DNA from: Isoetes engelmannii
Lineage: Eukaryota > Streptophyta > Lycopodiopsida > Isoetales > Isoetaceae
NCBI GenBank assembly: GCA_011763485.2
Contig: JAANSK020288490.1
Span: forward strand, 1-20,161
DNA length: 20,161 nucleotides
Direction of reading: 5' to 3'
The notes beneath the pieces are model-generated. The model saw nothing but the letters and a program-made list of their open reading frames with translations. It made no database searches and was not told where the DNA came from. Shown here one piece after another: positions 10,049-20,090 of the stretch. Position 1 is the first letter of the stretch; each line of letters begins with the position of its first letter. A program made the translations under genes and the position numbers.

Positions 10049-10385
10049 TTTTGGAGAAAACTCCAAAACATCCTAAGTTTTGCTAAAATTACCAAATTAC
10101 CCTCGGTGCATCTTGATAAAAATTATTATAATTTTTTTTTTTTGATAAAAATCTAAATGAAAATGTGCATTTCAACTGCATTTTAGATGAGAATGATGTC
10201 TTTCTATCAATCTTAAAATCATTTGAATCAGACTTCAAAAGCACATGTTATGTAGTCTTTAAAACACAAAAACAATTTAGGGAAGCATAACTTAAGGTTC
10301 CAAACTCGGAATTTAGGTAACTTTAGCTATCATAAAAGGATATCATCGTCTCTACAATGCATATGAAGAAGATTGATATGGTTTG
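10049..10385. mobile_element. Foldback/MITE-like element, copy A (decayed)
   Basis: The left arm opens with TTTTGGAG-AAAA-CTCCAAAA (10049-10068) and TTTTGCTAAAAT, as in copy B at 13898-14382. Later it has ATCATTTGAATC. The right arm carries GCATAACTTA, CCAAACTC and CTACAATGCAT in the same order as copy B. The outer right tip is missing or too diverged. This is a non-coding inverted-repeat DNA element. Confidence 0.6.
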
Positions 10386-10406
10386 TGGGGTGTGGGATAT
10401 TGGAAA

Positions 10407-10711
10407 GGTTGGGGCCCATTGGATAATGATTTTCTAAAGGATCCACGCTTTTGGTGCATTGGTTATCACTAGAGGTGCTAGTGTGTAACACTTGTATCAG
10501 AGCCAAGCTTCAATAAACATCGGTGTGTTTCATTTGCTTGAGGGCAAGTATCTCAAGGATTGGGGCCCATCTGATAACAATTTCCTATAAGGATCCACTT
10601 TCCTAGTGTGGTGGTTAGCACTAGAGGTGTAGTGCGTAGCAATTAATAGTGCTAACCAACACATCAAAAGGGCGGATCTTCCTTCGAAATTGTTATCCAA
10701 TGGACCCTATC
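10407..10711. mobile_element. LTR-derived repeat fragments with a primer-site-like motif
   Basis: Unit 1 (10407-10490) and unit 2 (10558-10640) share GGGGCCCAT, GATAA, AAGGATCCAC and CACTAGAGGTG in the same order. A third copy lies inverted at 10648-10711. Between units 1 and 2, TGTATCAGAGCCA (10493-10505) resembles the initiator-Met primer site of plant LTR elements. It is an old, rearranged and broken fossil with no coding remnant. Confidence 0.5.
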
Positions 10712-11101
10712 TTTTCCATGATTTATTCCATACCTCTTAGACCATATCATGCATATTCCCATTTGAATCATCATAAAAAATGTTTACAACCATCTCTATC
10801 AAATCACCAATAAACTAGGGAGCTTTTCCTCTAGCTACAGGATGGTTGCTTTGGACTATCTGGAAAAGACGAAGGCTGGTAATTTTCAAAGGTTTTGATG
10901 TGGCAGATAACCATGTTCTCCAAGAAGCTCAAAGTTGCGATTGATCTTTGAGGAGTATTTGGATGTGTGCTTTTATGCTTAGGCAGGTTGCTTCACTAGG
11001 TGGGTCTTGCTTATCCGCTGAGATTTTATTCGTGTCTTTGCATTTATACTTGTACTTGACTCTTTGATTAAATAAAGTCTGACGTCCTTCAATATAAAAA
11101 A

Positions 11102-11114
11102 GGGGGGGGGGGGG
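11102..11114. repeat. G13 homopolymer next to an A run
   Basis: Thirteen consecutive G follow about six A. It is prone to slippage and sequencing error, and could in principle fold as a G-quadruplex. Confidence 0.9.
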
Positions 11115-11178
11115 CTTGAAAGGGGAATAGCTTGTGTTAGTGAACCTATCGGATGGAAAAAATATATCATGTGCATTG

Positions 11179-11252
11179 TAAGAAACAAGAGACAACTAAT
11201 TTGTTCCATCTGCCTTAAGAAACAAAGAGACAACTAACTTGTTCCATTGCAC
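11179..11252. repeat. 37-bp tandem duplication
   Basis: TAAGAAACAAGAGACAACTA and TAAGAAACAAAGAGACAACT, each followed by (A)ATTTGTTCCAT or (A)ACTTGTTCCAT, start at 11179 and 11216. The second copy has a one-base insertion and a few substitutions. Confidence 0.8.
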
Positions 11253-13285
11253 ATATCTCTTCTTTGGAAAGAACAAAACATGCAACTCAATGTTACAATA
11301 AAAATAAAATGATTGTAAAAATAACGATGCATATATGTTACGTTATTTTATGTCGGAATTTATAAGTTTTGCAATGTACTTACCTTAGATAATGCACATT
11401 ATTTTGTGTACTGAGGTTGTACTACGCGGTTATGCAAGTGCAAAGCCTCAGTGAGTAGGATTGATTTTCTTCAAGACTTGGGGTTAGAACTTACAACAAG
11501 TTGGAGAATCACATCTTGTAAGATGAGCTCAAGCAAGGGGGATGCACTTGTGTTATAAACCATCTTAGTGTACTCTAAGGGGTTTTTTATTGCATATTTT
11601 GTCGTTGTAATAAAGGGTATCTACTTTATCTCATTATATTTTAAGGAGTATATAAGCCTAGTAACACATTTTTATACGTATCATAAGGAGGTTTCGTCTG
11701 ACCCTAGGAACACAGATGTCGTATCCAAAATAGATATAAGTGAATTCCTTCGGAATTTAACTCTAATTCATGCTAAGACAACCTATAGTGGTCAACTTTG
11801 TCTATATCATGCATGTGTGAAATAACCATCCATTAATACCAACAAACCAGGTCTTGCTGTATAATGACACCATATTATGGGCTACATTGAGGACGCATAT
11901 ATGTTGTATATAGAACTAACGATATAGAACCCTTGAAGAGGTCATGTAAGGCATATTATGATGTGGAGTCTTTGGTCAATTCTAGGTTAAAACTAGACAA
12001 AATGATATAAATAACTAAGACATGTTGAAGTATATAATAGAATCTTTGGTCAATTCTAGGTAAAGAAATTGATACAGTAGTGAATAAACACACAAGACCC
12101 ATCATCTTTTACAACTTTTTCTGTAAAATTCCATTTTCAGACGGACTTTGTTCGTCTGCTCAAGAACTATCTATCTTCTCCTTCATTTTTCAACGAGATA
12201 GATTGTGATTTATTAGCAACACTTCCAATATATAAAGGTTGTGCCATTCAAATCTTATGCAGTTAACCACAAAAATGATATGTATGGTAGATAGGCTAAA
12301 GTATTCACTATTGCTGACCAAAACATAGAATATATTTTGGTAGGTTTAAATTCTAGGACATTGAATAGTAAAAGTTGTTCTTGCAATATGGAAACATTTT
12401 ACAAATTTGGTCCAATAAGTTAGTTTTATATAGTTCATTTACTTGAATTACCAAAGCACCAACCAAATCCATGATGTTATCTATTCAAGCAAGTGGGTAA
12501 TGAATGCCTCATCAAGATGTTATGGACCAACTTAAAGCAGTGCACCAACTTAAAGCAGATCCCGTGCAATCATAATTGCTCCGCACAAACCTTAATGAAG
12601 TAGCCAAACTCTGTAAGGAAATATCAGCTATCAAATGCCTCAAAAAATCACTACTATTTCATTTAGACCATCAATACATAACAATAACAACAATATGAAA
12701 CTGAATTGAATTACATTTTATCCTCCGCGGAGACCAAGTGGTCCATGGGATCCAAACAAGAAAGCATCAGGCCTATTACTGTCCAAGATTAAAAAATCCC
12801 TGCCGGTAAAAACCTTAGCATTAAAAGAAGAACACGAGGAACAAAAATGCAATGATGAGAATTGGATGTGCCGATTATGCAGTCCAATGCAGTCATATGC
12901 CAAGCTCTACTCCAAAAGCCATTTGAACACCTAAAGGAATGCCTCTTAATTGGTGATTGCGACGGAGGCGATTTCACTGGTTAAGTGGAAAGAGAACGAC
13001 CATAAACCTACTCCAAGAAATGGTAATCCCTGCCACATGTCCGGATTAACCAATGTTGGTCAGTTCCAAACTCAAAGGACAACGATTTCTATCTGTTCTT
13101 CACTGGTCTTGCTAATCATCTCTCAAGTCTCTTCCTCTCTTGGGTGGATGAGGTTTTTAGGGGCATTTTTAGGGGCTGGGAAGGCGAAAGTAATGGTGCT
13201 TTAAATAGATTAAATCGTTTAGAGAGTTAATTACTAGATTTAATCCAATACCAGCCTGTCGAAACACATTTTCACGGTTAGTTAC

Positions 13286-13384
13286 GTGGTTAATCAGGTA
13301 AAAAATAGTGGTTATTACGATCAAAATAGTGTTTAATCCGAACAAAAGAAGTGGTTAACCTGAACATGTGGTTGGGATAACCAC
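13286..13384 (-). repeat. Array of five GTGGTTAATCCGGAC-like motifs (right array, inverted)
   Basis: Plus-strand starts are 13286, 13308, 13329, 13351 and 13368, spaced 22, 21, 22 and 17 bp. Each is a variant of the reverse complement of the left-array motif. The last forms GTGGTT-GGGAT-AACCAC, a short palindrome. Spacing is tighter and more regular than in the left array. Confidence 0.8.
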
Positions 13385-13897
13385 AGATTTACGGTGTCCA
13401 TGGGCAAATGGGTTAGAAGGAAAGCTTGCTCTTCTAGGAGCTGGAGTATTTATCCATTATCCAATTATATAACTGGATAGAGGTGGCATAGGTTTTGAAT
13501 AGAGTTTTTGCTACAAATACGGGAAGTGCGTGGACATAAATATTACCAAAATTTCCTAAGAGTTTTGACGTCTATACATGTGAACCTTCGGGAGGCTTTA
13601 TTTGAGGTGATATTTGACCATAGAAAGAAATGGATAAAGAAAAACTTAAATTTAATGAATTAAAAAAGGAGAACATTATATACATTAGCAAATGGAACAA
13701 GATTTAATTTTAGGAGAATATTGTTGTCTAGCCAAGCAGTATGTAAAGCCTTTGCCAAGCCATGAAATTATGTGAAACATATAAATTATAAGACATATGC
13801 AAGTCCACACCACTTTGTCTCAAATGGGAGAGTATGTTGCAATAAGAGTTTGACATATTGTATCTTTTCATATGTATCGATTGCTTCTTGATTATTT
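13385..13897. other. AT-rich stretch, nothing recognised
   Basis: Between the right motif array and foldback copy B I see no frame, repeat or motif that I can support. Confidence 0.45.
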
Positions 13898-14382
13898 TTC
13901 GAAAAAAACTCCAAAATGCCTTATATTTTGCTAAAATACCCTCGGTTTTGGGGATATTTTAATGAAAATGACCGTAAACTTTCCAATGATCCAAATAAAA
14001 ATGTAACCTTCATATATATTGCAAAGAAGTATTAAGAGCTTTCCAACAAAGATAGAATCATCTAAATCGAAGTATGAAATTAAGTTATAGTCCTATAAAT
14101 CCCTTCTAAATCCTTACAACTTTTGGTGTATTAAAAATGGCATAACTTAGTGATTTCAAACTCCGATTCAGATGATATTAGCTTTGTGAAAAGCTCTCAT
14201 CCTCCTTTACAAATGATATTAGCTTTGTGAAAAGCTCTCATCCTCCTTTACAATGCATCTGAAAGTCACATTTCTATGGATCATTAAAAAGAAGTTACAA
14301 TTATTTTCATAAAAATATCTCAAAACCAGGGGCATTTTGGCATTTTAGCAAAACATCAAAGGTATTTCAAAGTTTTCCCCCT
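13898..14382. mobile_element. Foldback/MITE-like element, copy B
   Basis: This is an inverted repeat of about 485 bp whose arms run nearly to the centre. The left arm has TTTTGCTAAAAT, CCTCGGTTTTG, AATGATCC, AGAGCTTTCC, ATCATCTAAATCG and AAGTTAT in order. The reverse complement of the right arm has TTTTGCTAAAAT, CCCTGGTTTTG, AATGATCC, AGAGCTTTTC, ATCATCTGAATCG and AAGTTAT. There is no coding capacity. Superfamily and target duplication are not clear. Confidence 0.75.
14172..14253. repeat. 41-bp perfect tandem duplication inside foldback copy B
   Basis: Two identical 41-bp units run from ATGATATTAGCTTTGTG to CCTCCTTTACAA, starting at 14172 and 14213. Identity is complete although the surrounding arms are diverged, so the duplication is younger than the element. 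Confidence 0.92.
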
Positions 14383-14506
14383 TTTTTTTTTTTGTTATCA
14401 CTAATCCAACAAGATGTTATTTCTGCCAATGACATGCATGAAATCAATGAGGCAAAAGAACAGAGAGTAGCATATCAGACATTACCTTTCAATACAGTAG
14501 AAGAAT

Positions 14507-14590
14507 TGGGGGCATTTTAATAATTAAGTAAAATACAAGGCATTTCCACAATTATTGCAAAATATGAGGGCATTTTTAGAATTCCACCCC
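14507..14590. mobile_element. Foldback-family tip fragment
   Basis: GGGGGCATTTTAATAATTAAG, then AAAATACAAGGCATTTCC and GAGGGCATTTTTAGAATTCC, resemble the right tip of copy B (GGGGCATTTTGGCATTTTAG). It is probably a separate broken copy. Confidence 0.35.
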
Positions 14591-14777
14591 TTTTAAATCG
14601 TGTATTATATATAGCATCATTATACATTGATAGAAGTTTTTTCCATCCACTAGCAGACTTGCTGCTTGACTGCAACCCTTAGACCACACGGGCTTTTTAT
14701 AAAGTACATAGTACATACATGGCAATCATTAGCAGTCACCAAAGTATTCCAAATGAGTATGGCATAGTGACAGTTCC

Positions 14778-17700
14778 TTATGTAATCTTTGGCTTTGTTG
14801 CTGATGGTTTCATAGCATATTTCGAAAATCCCCATAGCTGCAAAGAGAGAAGGAGAACATAATCTGTATCATTGGCATGCTTTTTGCTGGGTGTTAATCA
14901 TTTGACCTAACCATAGAATTTAATTTGATCTTTCTCCTGGCTCAACAGTAAAAAAAAGGGCTGTAGTTTTAACCGCAGGAAAAGGTAAAGCTCAAAGCTC
15001 TACCAATCTCTTACATCTTTTTCAACTGCACATTATGATAAATGCATCTAGAAATGTCTTAATGAATGCTAACATCTGGCCTGAGTAACTTGCAAATTTG
15101 AACACTTTTAGAAGCTAATGTACTGGGCTGGGGTTCTTGTGTGTTCAATCTGCAAAGCGTTTAAATGAAAGATAATTAGAGAAAGGATTACCTCTACATT
15201 CTTCACGGTAAAATTTTCTGAATTGGCCAAGCAGCAATTTCCAAAAGTTTCACTTTCTCCACTGGATCCAGTTAATCTATTCAAAAGGCATCACTGAAGA
15301 TGTGATTTCCTTCTACCCAAAGGGGCAACTGCAAACTAACCATAATGCAAAATTGAAATAGAACCCGAGGACACTTACAGGTCGCTATCAAGATGGAGTG
15401 CGAAATGACTACCACCACCTAGGGCAAGTGCATCATTTGTACATAATACATAATAGCGATTCACACCTATAATCCCAGGATGGCTTTACATCAGAATTAA
15501 AAAAAAAAACTTCGAGCATAAACAAGAGTGGGGCCGAAAAGAAGAAAAGAAAAAGGTTGCCACCTCTGTTAGAGGACGTCTATTCGAGTTTCATCAAAAG
15601 CAATCTCTCTTAATTCCAGATGTAGCGTTACGAAAATTACAAGCCTTGATGGATTATACTATACATAATGCTCAACAGCTAACTCATGCAAGATGGGGTC
15701 AAACAGAAAATCCTTATTGATAAATTGGGATGATAACAACATATTTTTAAACAAGATACCCGCAAGATAACAGGACAAACAAACATTCTACAGAATAGAA
15801 AAAAAAGCATGTCATTCTACAGGATAGAAATAACAAAGAAAGGGAATGCATTGTATACCTGTTGGTTTGAAGAGTTGAGGGTCTCCATTGACATTTGTGA
15901 AAACAAACGTATCATTTGTCCCCTGCAAGAGAGTACCTTTTGTCAGAGACTTTGACATCAGACTAAATCTTCTAGATAGACAACAGGCACAATTGTTAAG
16001 AACTTTGGACGGGAAGATATTCAGAGCTTTCATTATTCTTGGCTGGTATGAAAGATCACGCACGTGACTTCAAAGATGCATATGAAACAGAAACGCTTCA
16101 GGAACACACATGAAGAGACAACTAGAAATAATTCCTTGTTTGGACAGTATGAATCAAATAACACTGCTGTTTCTGAGCCAGACATAATGTTAGTCAGGGA
16201 AACCAGGGTAAAATGTAGTTGTCAAAGTGGGAATGTATTGACTTCATAAAGTAATGTAAATGTACTGAACAAGTCACAAGTCGAACTCAAAAAATGACCT
16301 GATCATGTTGCCAATCGGAACATTTAATATCATTAATTGAGGCTTAATGTCCTACCTGATATTTTCTTTGGGCACCTGGATTTAATGGTGTTGAGATGAA
16401 AGCTCCAAACACTGCACCCTTGCTGTCTTCCATCACCTACAAGACTGATTCCATGGGTATCACGCATATAATACTCAGTGCATTCCCATCGAAAATTTGA
16501 AGCTAGGGATCAAATAAAGTACTTGAATCCCTTCATTTATAGATATTCTACTTCAAACATAAGCTCAAATAAATAATTGTCATCCTGGTTCTATAATTAC
16601 CAACATAGAAGGTCCCGAATTAAAAGAGCTGCGCCGATAAAGGGTACGCAACGATATCCCATGTCTCAAAGTACTGTAACTTACCCAAACAATGTCAGAG
16701 CGCTATTCAAGCAGTACTATGTATGCTTGGGCAGTGCTATCTAGACCAAAGAGATTTCCTACTAAAAGAATTTCTTATAACAATCATCTTTAGAACACTT
16801 CAGCTGAAGGTTTTTGATACTCATCTCTCAAATAGCATGAGGTTCGGAATGGGCTTAAATAGTACCCCCATAAGCTGGAGGTTAAGTTGCATCATGCAGA
16901 GCGTAATGCTTGCAAGCAGAGAAGTTTTGATTTTAGGGAGGTTACATTATTTTCCTTGCCATCAACAATCATAAGGAATAATTTAACTCGTTCCTTAGCA
17001 TGCATATAACCTAAGAAGTCAAAGATGACCTAAAAGAATCCAAGTGTCATTCAATTAAGGCAGAAAGAAAGAGACAAATAAAAAGCCAAAAGAAGTCACA
17101 CACTTTCAGAGGAGCAACAAATAGGAACAAGCAGATCAGCATTAGAGCTTGCTCTGGATGTGCTAAAGGATACTCTAGAGATGTATTACGAAAGCCACCT
17201 CTAATTTCCAACTTAGAACGTAATCGGACTTCTTTTCATTCAGCTTTTAAAAACAAATAGTTAAGCAATCTGGAAAATGCTAATGCTCATCTATTCATGA
17301 AAAATTTATCCATGGAACATCATAAATATGAAAATAATGTCATAGACAAGTTTTACAAGCAGCCAAACTCTGTACATAACTTTCTAAATAGAATGATTTA
17401 ACAACAAGATCCACAATCCAATATCTTTTATCTATGCACACAGTGTTCATACCTGTATAGGAGGTCCCACTGATGCCCCTTGATCAATAATGGGAGGGCA
17501 TGATAAATGTCCTTCCTGAAACTTTCTGAAACCAATGCAGATTCTTCTGATAGTGGTGGTAGTTTATCCTCAAATTTTGATGCTATGTGATCGGGCTTAA
17601 CTTCTGAGGTTGTGGCATCCCGTCCTGATCTAGAACGTTTGAAAAACCTATCCCATATGCTTACTTCAGCTCCATGATTGTGAGTTCTTGCAGTTATGTA

Positions 17701-19004
17701 CGTGTTATTGACGGATTTTGTTGTACCATTTTTTTCTGCAACTGTGATGTTGCCATTAGTTGTTTCTTGATTCTTATCCAAAACATGATAACCACATTGT
17801 ACAGTACGTGTCAAGAATGAAACAAATGACGTTTTAAATGAGGATTTTTTGGGCACTTTTGCTGTTGGCCTCAAATTGCTCTCAGAGACAGGGGCTTTAG
17901 CAACATCATCTTCATCTTCAAAAAAGCAGTCCTAAGACAACAAAAAGGAGAAGTTATTAAAAATCTTATGCATACCATGACTTCCATTAAGGCGAGTAAT
18001 TGTAAGCAACTGAAACATACCCAGGTATCAACAATGCCCAAACATGCTGGAAAACAATATATTAAAGAAAATTCCTCAGCTCTGTACTTCCGTTTCCGGC
18101 CAATGACTACTATATTCTATAAATAAAACATGATAAGGGGCAAGAAAAATTAGACCATGAAACTGTTATTGCTTTAAAAGAGAATTACAGATGCAAGAAC
18201 TGTTCCTTCAGATTCAGGACCTGTCTATTCTTTGTTGGTGTACTATGTGATCACCATTGGATCACACTTAAAAGATAGATAATTCAACTTCTGCTTTATC
18301 AGCATGCCCATACAAACACGTCAACCATATTCTTGGGATGTTCTATTTGTCCACTGCCATCAGTAGTTAAGAGACGGCAGTTCAGATAACAGGCTATGTC
18401 CTATTGGAAGCATATAAATATCAGGATCACTCTTGATTGAACTGAATTGGCCAGGGAAAGCATTGATGAGTGCATTCCCGTACTCAATTAGAAGATGGCA
18501 CAGTAACAGTGTTAGACGAATGTTTGAGAACATATACTCGCGATTTTCTAGCTACGCACATTTAAAAGAACTTTTGCTTCATGTATACAATCGTTTGAAT
18601 GATTGACATGAGATGTCTTCCAGGTTTAAGCTGCAAGGATAATATTCCATGCATTGGTAATTCTAAGCAATTGCACAAACTTTATGTTGAACTTTGATAC
18701 GTCCCAAAGATTGGATTGAACATACCTGCGAAACGGGCAGTTCTTGATCCAAAACTCTACATGGTGAAGCTGGACTAGATGTTTGAGAAATATGCTTCGT
18801 CATTGCCGGTCCTAAGGCGGAGCCATAGCAAGCAAGAAGGCATGAATTCTGATGTTCCTTGCTACTTAGACGTGCATATGCCCCAGCGGACCACCGTAGC
18901 ACGTTCGCAAAGTAAACGGGAGCGCCATTCCGTTCGGTAATGGTACCCACATTCTTTAAAGACAATTTCAAATGCATTGAGGATTGTACTTCGTAGAACA
19001 CCAT
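14778..19004 (-). CDS. TLDc-domain protein (oxidation-resistance/TLD family)
   Basis: TLDc proteins are linked to oxidative-stress protection and to V-ATPase binding; the role of this plant branch is not well defined. Exons in transcript order are 19004-18726, 18116-18021, 17931-17453, 16673-16601, 16436-16356, 15922-15859, 15466-15379, 15276-15192 and 14837-14778, giving 1305 nt and 434 aa. All introns are GT-AG and phases join cleanly. The TLDc domain covers about residues 262-422: DIYHALPLLIKGHQWDLLYS, RHGISLRTLYRRS, GAVFGAF, GTNDTFVFTN, PTGVNRYY, LALGGGSHFALHLD, SETFGNCCL and the closing VELWGF, followed by a 15-residue basic tail. The domain is complete. Residues 126-261 are acidic then basic and probably disordered (PKKSSFKTSF, FFKRSRSGRD). 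Residues 1-125 resemble nothing I know. The ATG at 19004 has the context AAAAATGG. The N-terminal exons are less sure than the domain. Confidence 0.9.
14838..18725 (-). other. TLDc gene introns
   Basis: In transcript order the intron lengths are 609, 89, 779, 164, 433, 392, 102 and 354 bp. I saw no nested gene or named transposon in them. A near-tandem CATTCTACAG(A/G)ATAGAAA pair sits in intron 6, around 15782-15829. Confidence 0.6.
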
Positions 19005-19041
19005 TTTTGCTTGCCATGTGTACACGGGGATTGGGAAGCAT
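18862..19041 (-). other. Overlapping upstream reading frame of the TLDc gene
   Basis: An ATG at 19041-19039 opens a 59-codon frame that overlaps the start of the main frame in another phase and ends inside exon 1. It has a second in-frame ATG at 19017. If the mRNA starts above 19041, this frame would be met first and could limit translation. No family resemblance; it may equally be chance. Confidence 0.35.
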
Positions 19042-19109
19042 TTTAAGTATTAGTTTCTACGTAAAACAACTTAGTTTACATTTTGCCTGGGCTTCCAATA
19101 AGATCGCGC

Positions 19110-19115
19110 CACGTG
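19110..19115. promoter_or_regulatory. G-box CACGTG (1)
   Basis: GCCACGTGGGC lies 106 bases upstream of the TLDc ATG. It is a G-box/ABRE core of the kind bound by plant bZIP and bHLH factors. Confidence 0.55.
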
Positions 19116-19221
19116 GGCATAATTCTCTTTAAGTGTCATGTAGCAGCATTTACTCCACGTTTAGGTACTTTACATTCGATTTTTTTAGTGCAGATTTTTG
19201 AAGGCATCCAATTAGCCTTGC

Positions 19222-19227
19222 CACGTG
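19222..19227. promoter_or_regulatory. G-box CACGTG (2), extended palindrome
   Basis: TGCCACGTGGCA is a 12-bp perfect palindrome, the strongest G-box/ABRE form in the window, 218 bases upstream of the TLDc ATG. TGACGTGTCA at 19288-19297 is a related ACGT element. Confidence 0.6.
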
Positions 19228-19375
19228 GCACAAAAATATAAACTAAGTTATCTTCACGTTGCAGAAATGTCGCTTTAGGCGTCATTCTGACGTGTCAAAA
19301 GGGGCTCCGCACGGGCACAAATATAAACTTAGTTATCTTCAAGTTGCAAATATGTCGTTTTAGGCGACACTCCTG
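19228..19375. repeat. 86-bp-period duplication in the TLDc promoter
   Basis: Copy 1 (19228-19289) and copy 2 (19314-19375) share GGCACAAA, ATATAAACT, AGTTATCTTCA, GTTGCA and TTTAGGCG with few differences. The first copy abuts G-box 2. Confidence 0.85.
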
Positions 19376-19376
19376 T

Positions 19377-19600
19377 ATATATAAAGTTTGGGTAGGAGCA
19401 ATTCTGCCCCCATCGGGAATCCTAGCGCAACACGTGTACAATTTTCTAATCCTGAATGCGATGCTCCTTGCATTCCGGCAGTTCCGGTGGTTTTTACTTG
19501 CATTCAGGAGATCTAGTCGCATTCTTACTCTTTTACCCCGCAATCTAATTGTTTTTCACATGCAGATCCGCAGAATTGCTCCTACCCAAAGCTTCATATA
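19377..19600. repeat. 224-bp interval with 30-bp terminal inverted repeats
   Basis: The left arm (19377-19406) and right arm (19571-19600) match perfectly over TTTGGGTAGGAGCAATTCTG (20 bp) and partly over TATAT...AAG. The interior holds a CACGTG (19431-19436) and a repeated GCATTC(A/C) word. This is MITE-like, but no clear target duplication was found. Confidence 0.65.
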
Positions 19601-19708
19601 ACAAGAACTTCCTTTTTATTGCAATTCTGTTGTGTCAGGCATGCCTCCACGCTAACGCGCGTCGGCATGCCTTCCACAGCAGAATTGCAACAAAAAGGAT
19701 CTTGTATA
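19597..19708. ncRNA. 112-nt hairpin, MIRNA-like or small foldback element
   Basis: Arms of about 43 nt (19602-19645 and 19664-19704) pair over TTGCAATTCTG, GGCATGCC and CCTTTTT, with a few mismatches and G-U pairs, around an 18-nt loop (19646-19663). The stem length fits a short plant microRNA precursor, but neither arm matches a conserved microRNA I can recall. A MITE origin is at least as likely, because the core nonamer is shared with the neighbouring inverted repeat. Confidence 0.35.
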
Positions 19709-20090
19709 GTGAAATACAGTCTTTTGGTCTATTTATCTAAACATATATACTTGTTTTAGAAAGATACTATTGAGATATTCTCGTTAGATTCTTGCTTAAG
19801 AAATTGACACAAAGTTTCAAAAAAAAAAAATAGGGCTTCAACAAAAAAAGAAAAAAAAAACTAGCAATAAGGCAGGCTTGGGGGAGAGGGTGAGGGAGGT
19901 AGTAAATAATAGTGAGGAGTATTTGAAAGGAGAGAGAACAATACATGAAGGGGTAACATAAATGAAACATCAAAATGAAGCAATAGGGCATGCTTAGAGC
20001 AAAAAGTCAAGTTAGCAAGGTTGGTGTTTGATTTATGTGTGAGCTTTATCTTTTAATCATGTCAAAGGTCGCGGAGAGGATAAAATAAAA
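19709..20090. other. Low-complexity spacer with purine-rich tract
   Basis: A runs occur near 19820-19860. A G-rich tract at 19880-19899 (GGGGG, GGG, GGG, GG) is a marginal G-quadruplex candidate. No gene was seen. Confidence 0.5.

Larger units (their letters stand above)
10712..13285. other. Long AT-rich intergenic stretch with small repeats only
   Basis: No gene or named transposon was recognised. I noted a 13-G run (11102-11114), a 37-bp tandem repeat (11179-11252), a 19-bp exact direct repeat TCTTTGGTCAATTCTAGGT at 11969 and 12043, a hairpin CAGACG/CGTCTG near 12138-12158, and one isolated GTCCGGATTAACCA copy near 13039-13052. The short open frames here have no family resemblance. Confidence 0.5.

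Noticed and set aside
10929-11233. Two minus-strand frames of 84-88 codons with a proline run
   Set aside because: The proline run is the translation of the G13 homopolymer, and the rest has no resemblance to a family.
9390-13403. TGTCCATGG at 9390-9398 and 13395-13403 as a 9-bp Mutator-type target duplication around the motif arrays
   Set aside because: The same nonamer also occurs at 7084-7092 and a near match at about 12740, the left copy is 62 bases from its array, and the inner tips do not form terminal inverted repeats.
19295-19601. Overlapping frames of 82-85 codons on both strands
   Set aside because: They lie within the promoter duplication and inverted repeat; the composition is not protein-like.
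19767-19991. 74-codon minus-strand frame resembling a membrane protein
   Set aside because: The hydrophobic look comes from the complement of A-rich and purine-rich low-complexity DNA.
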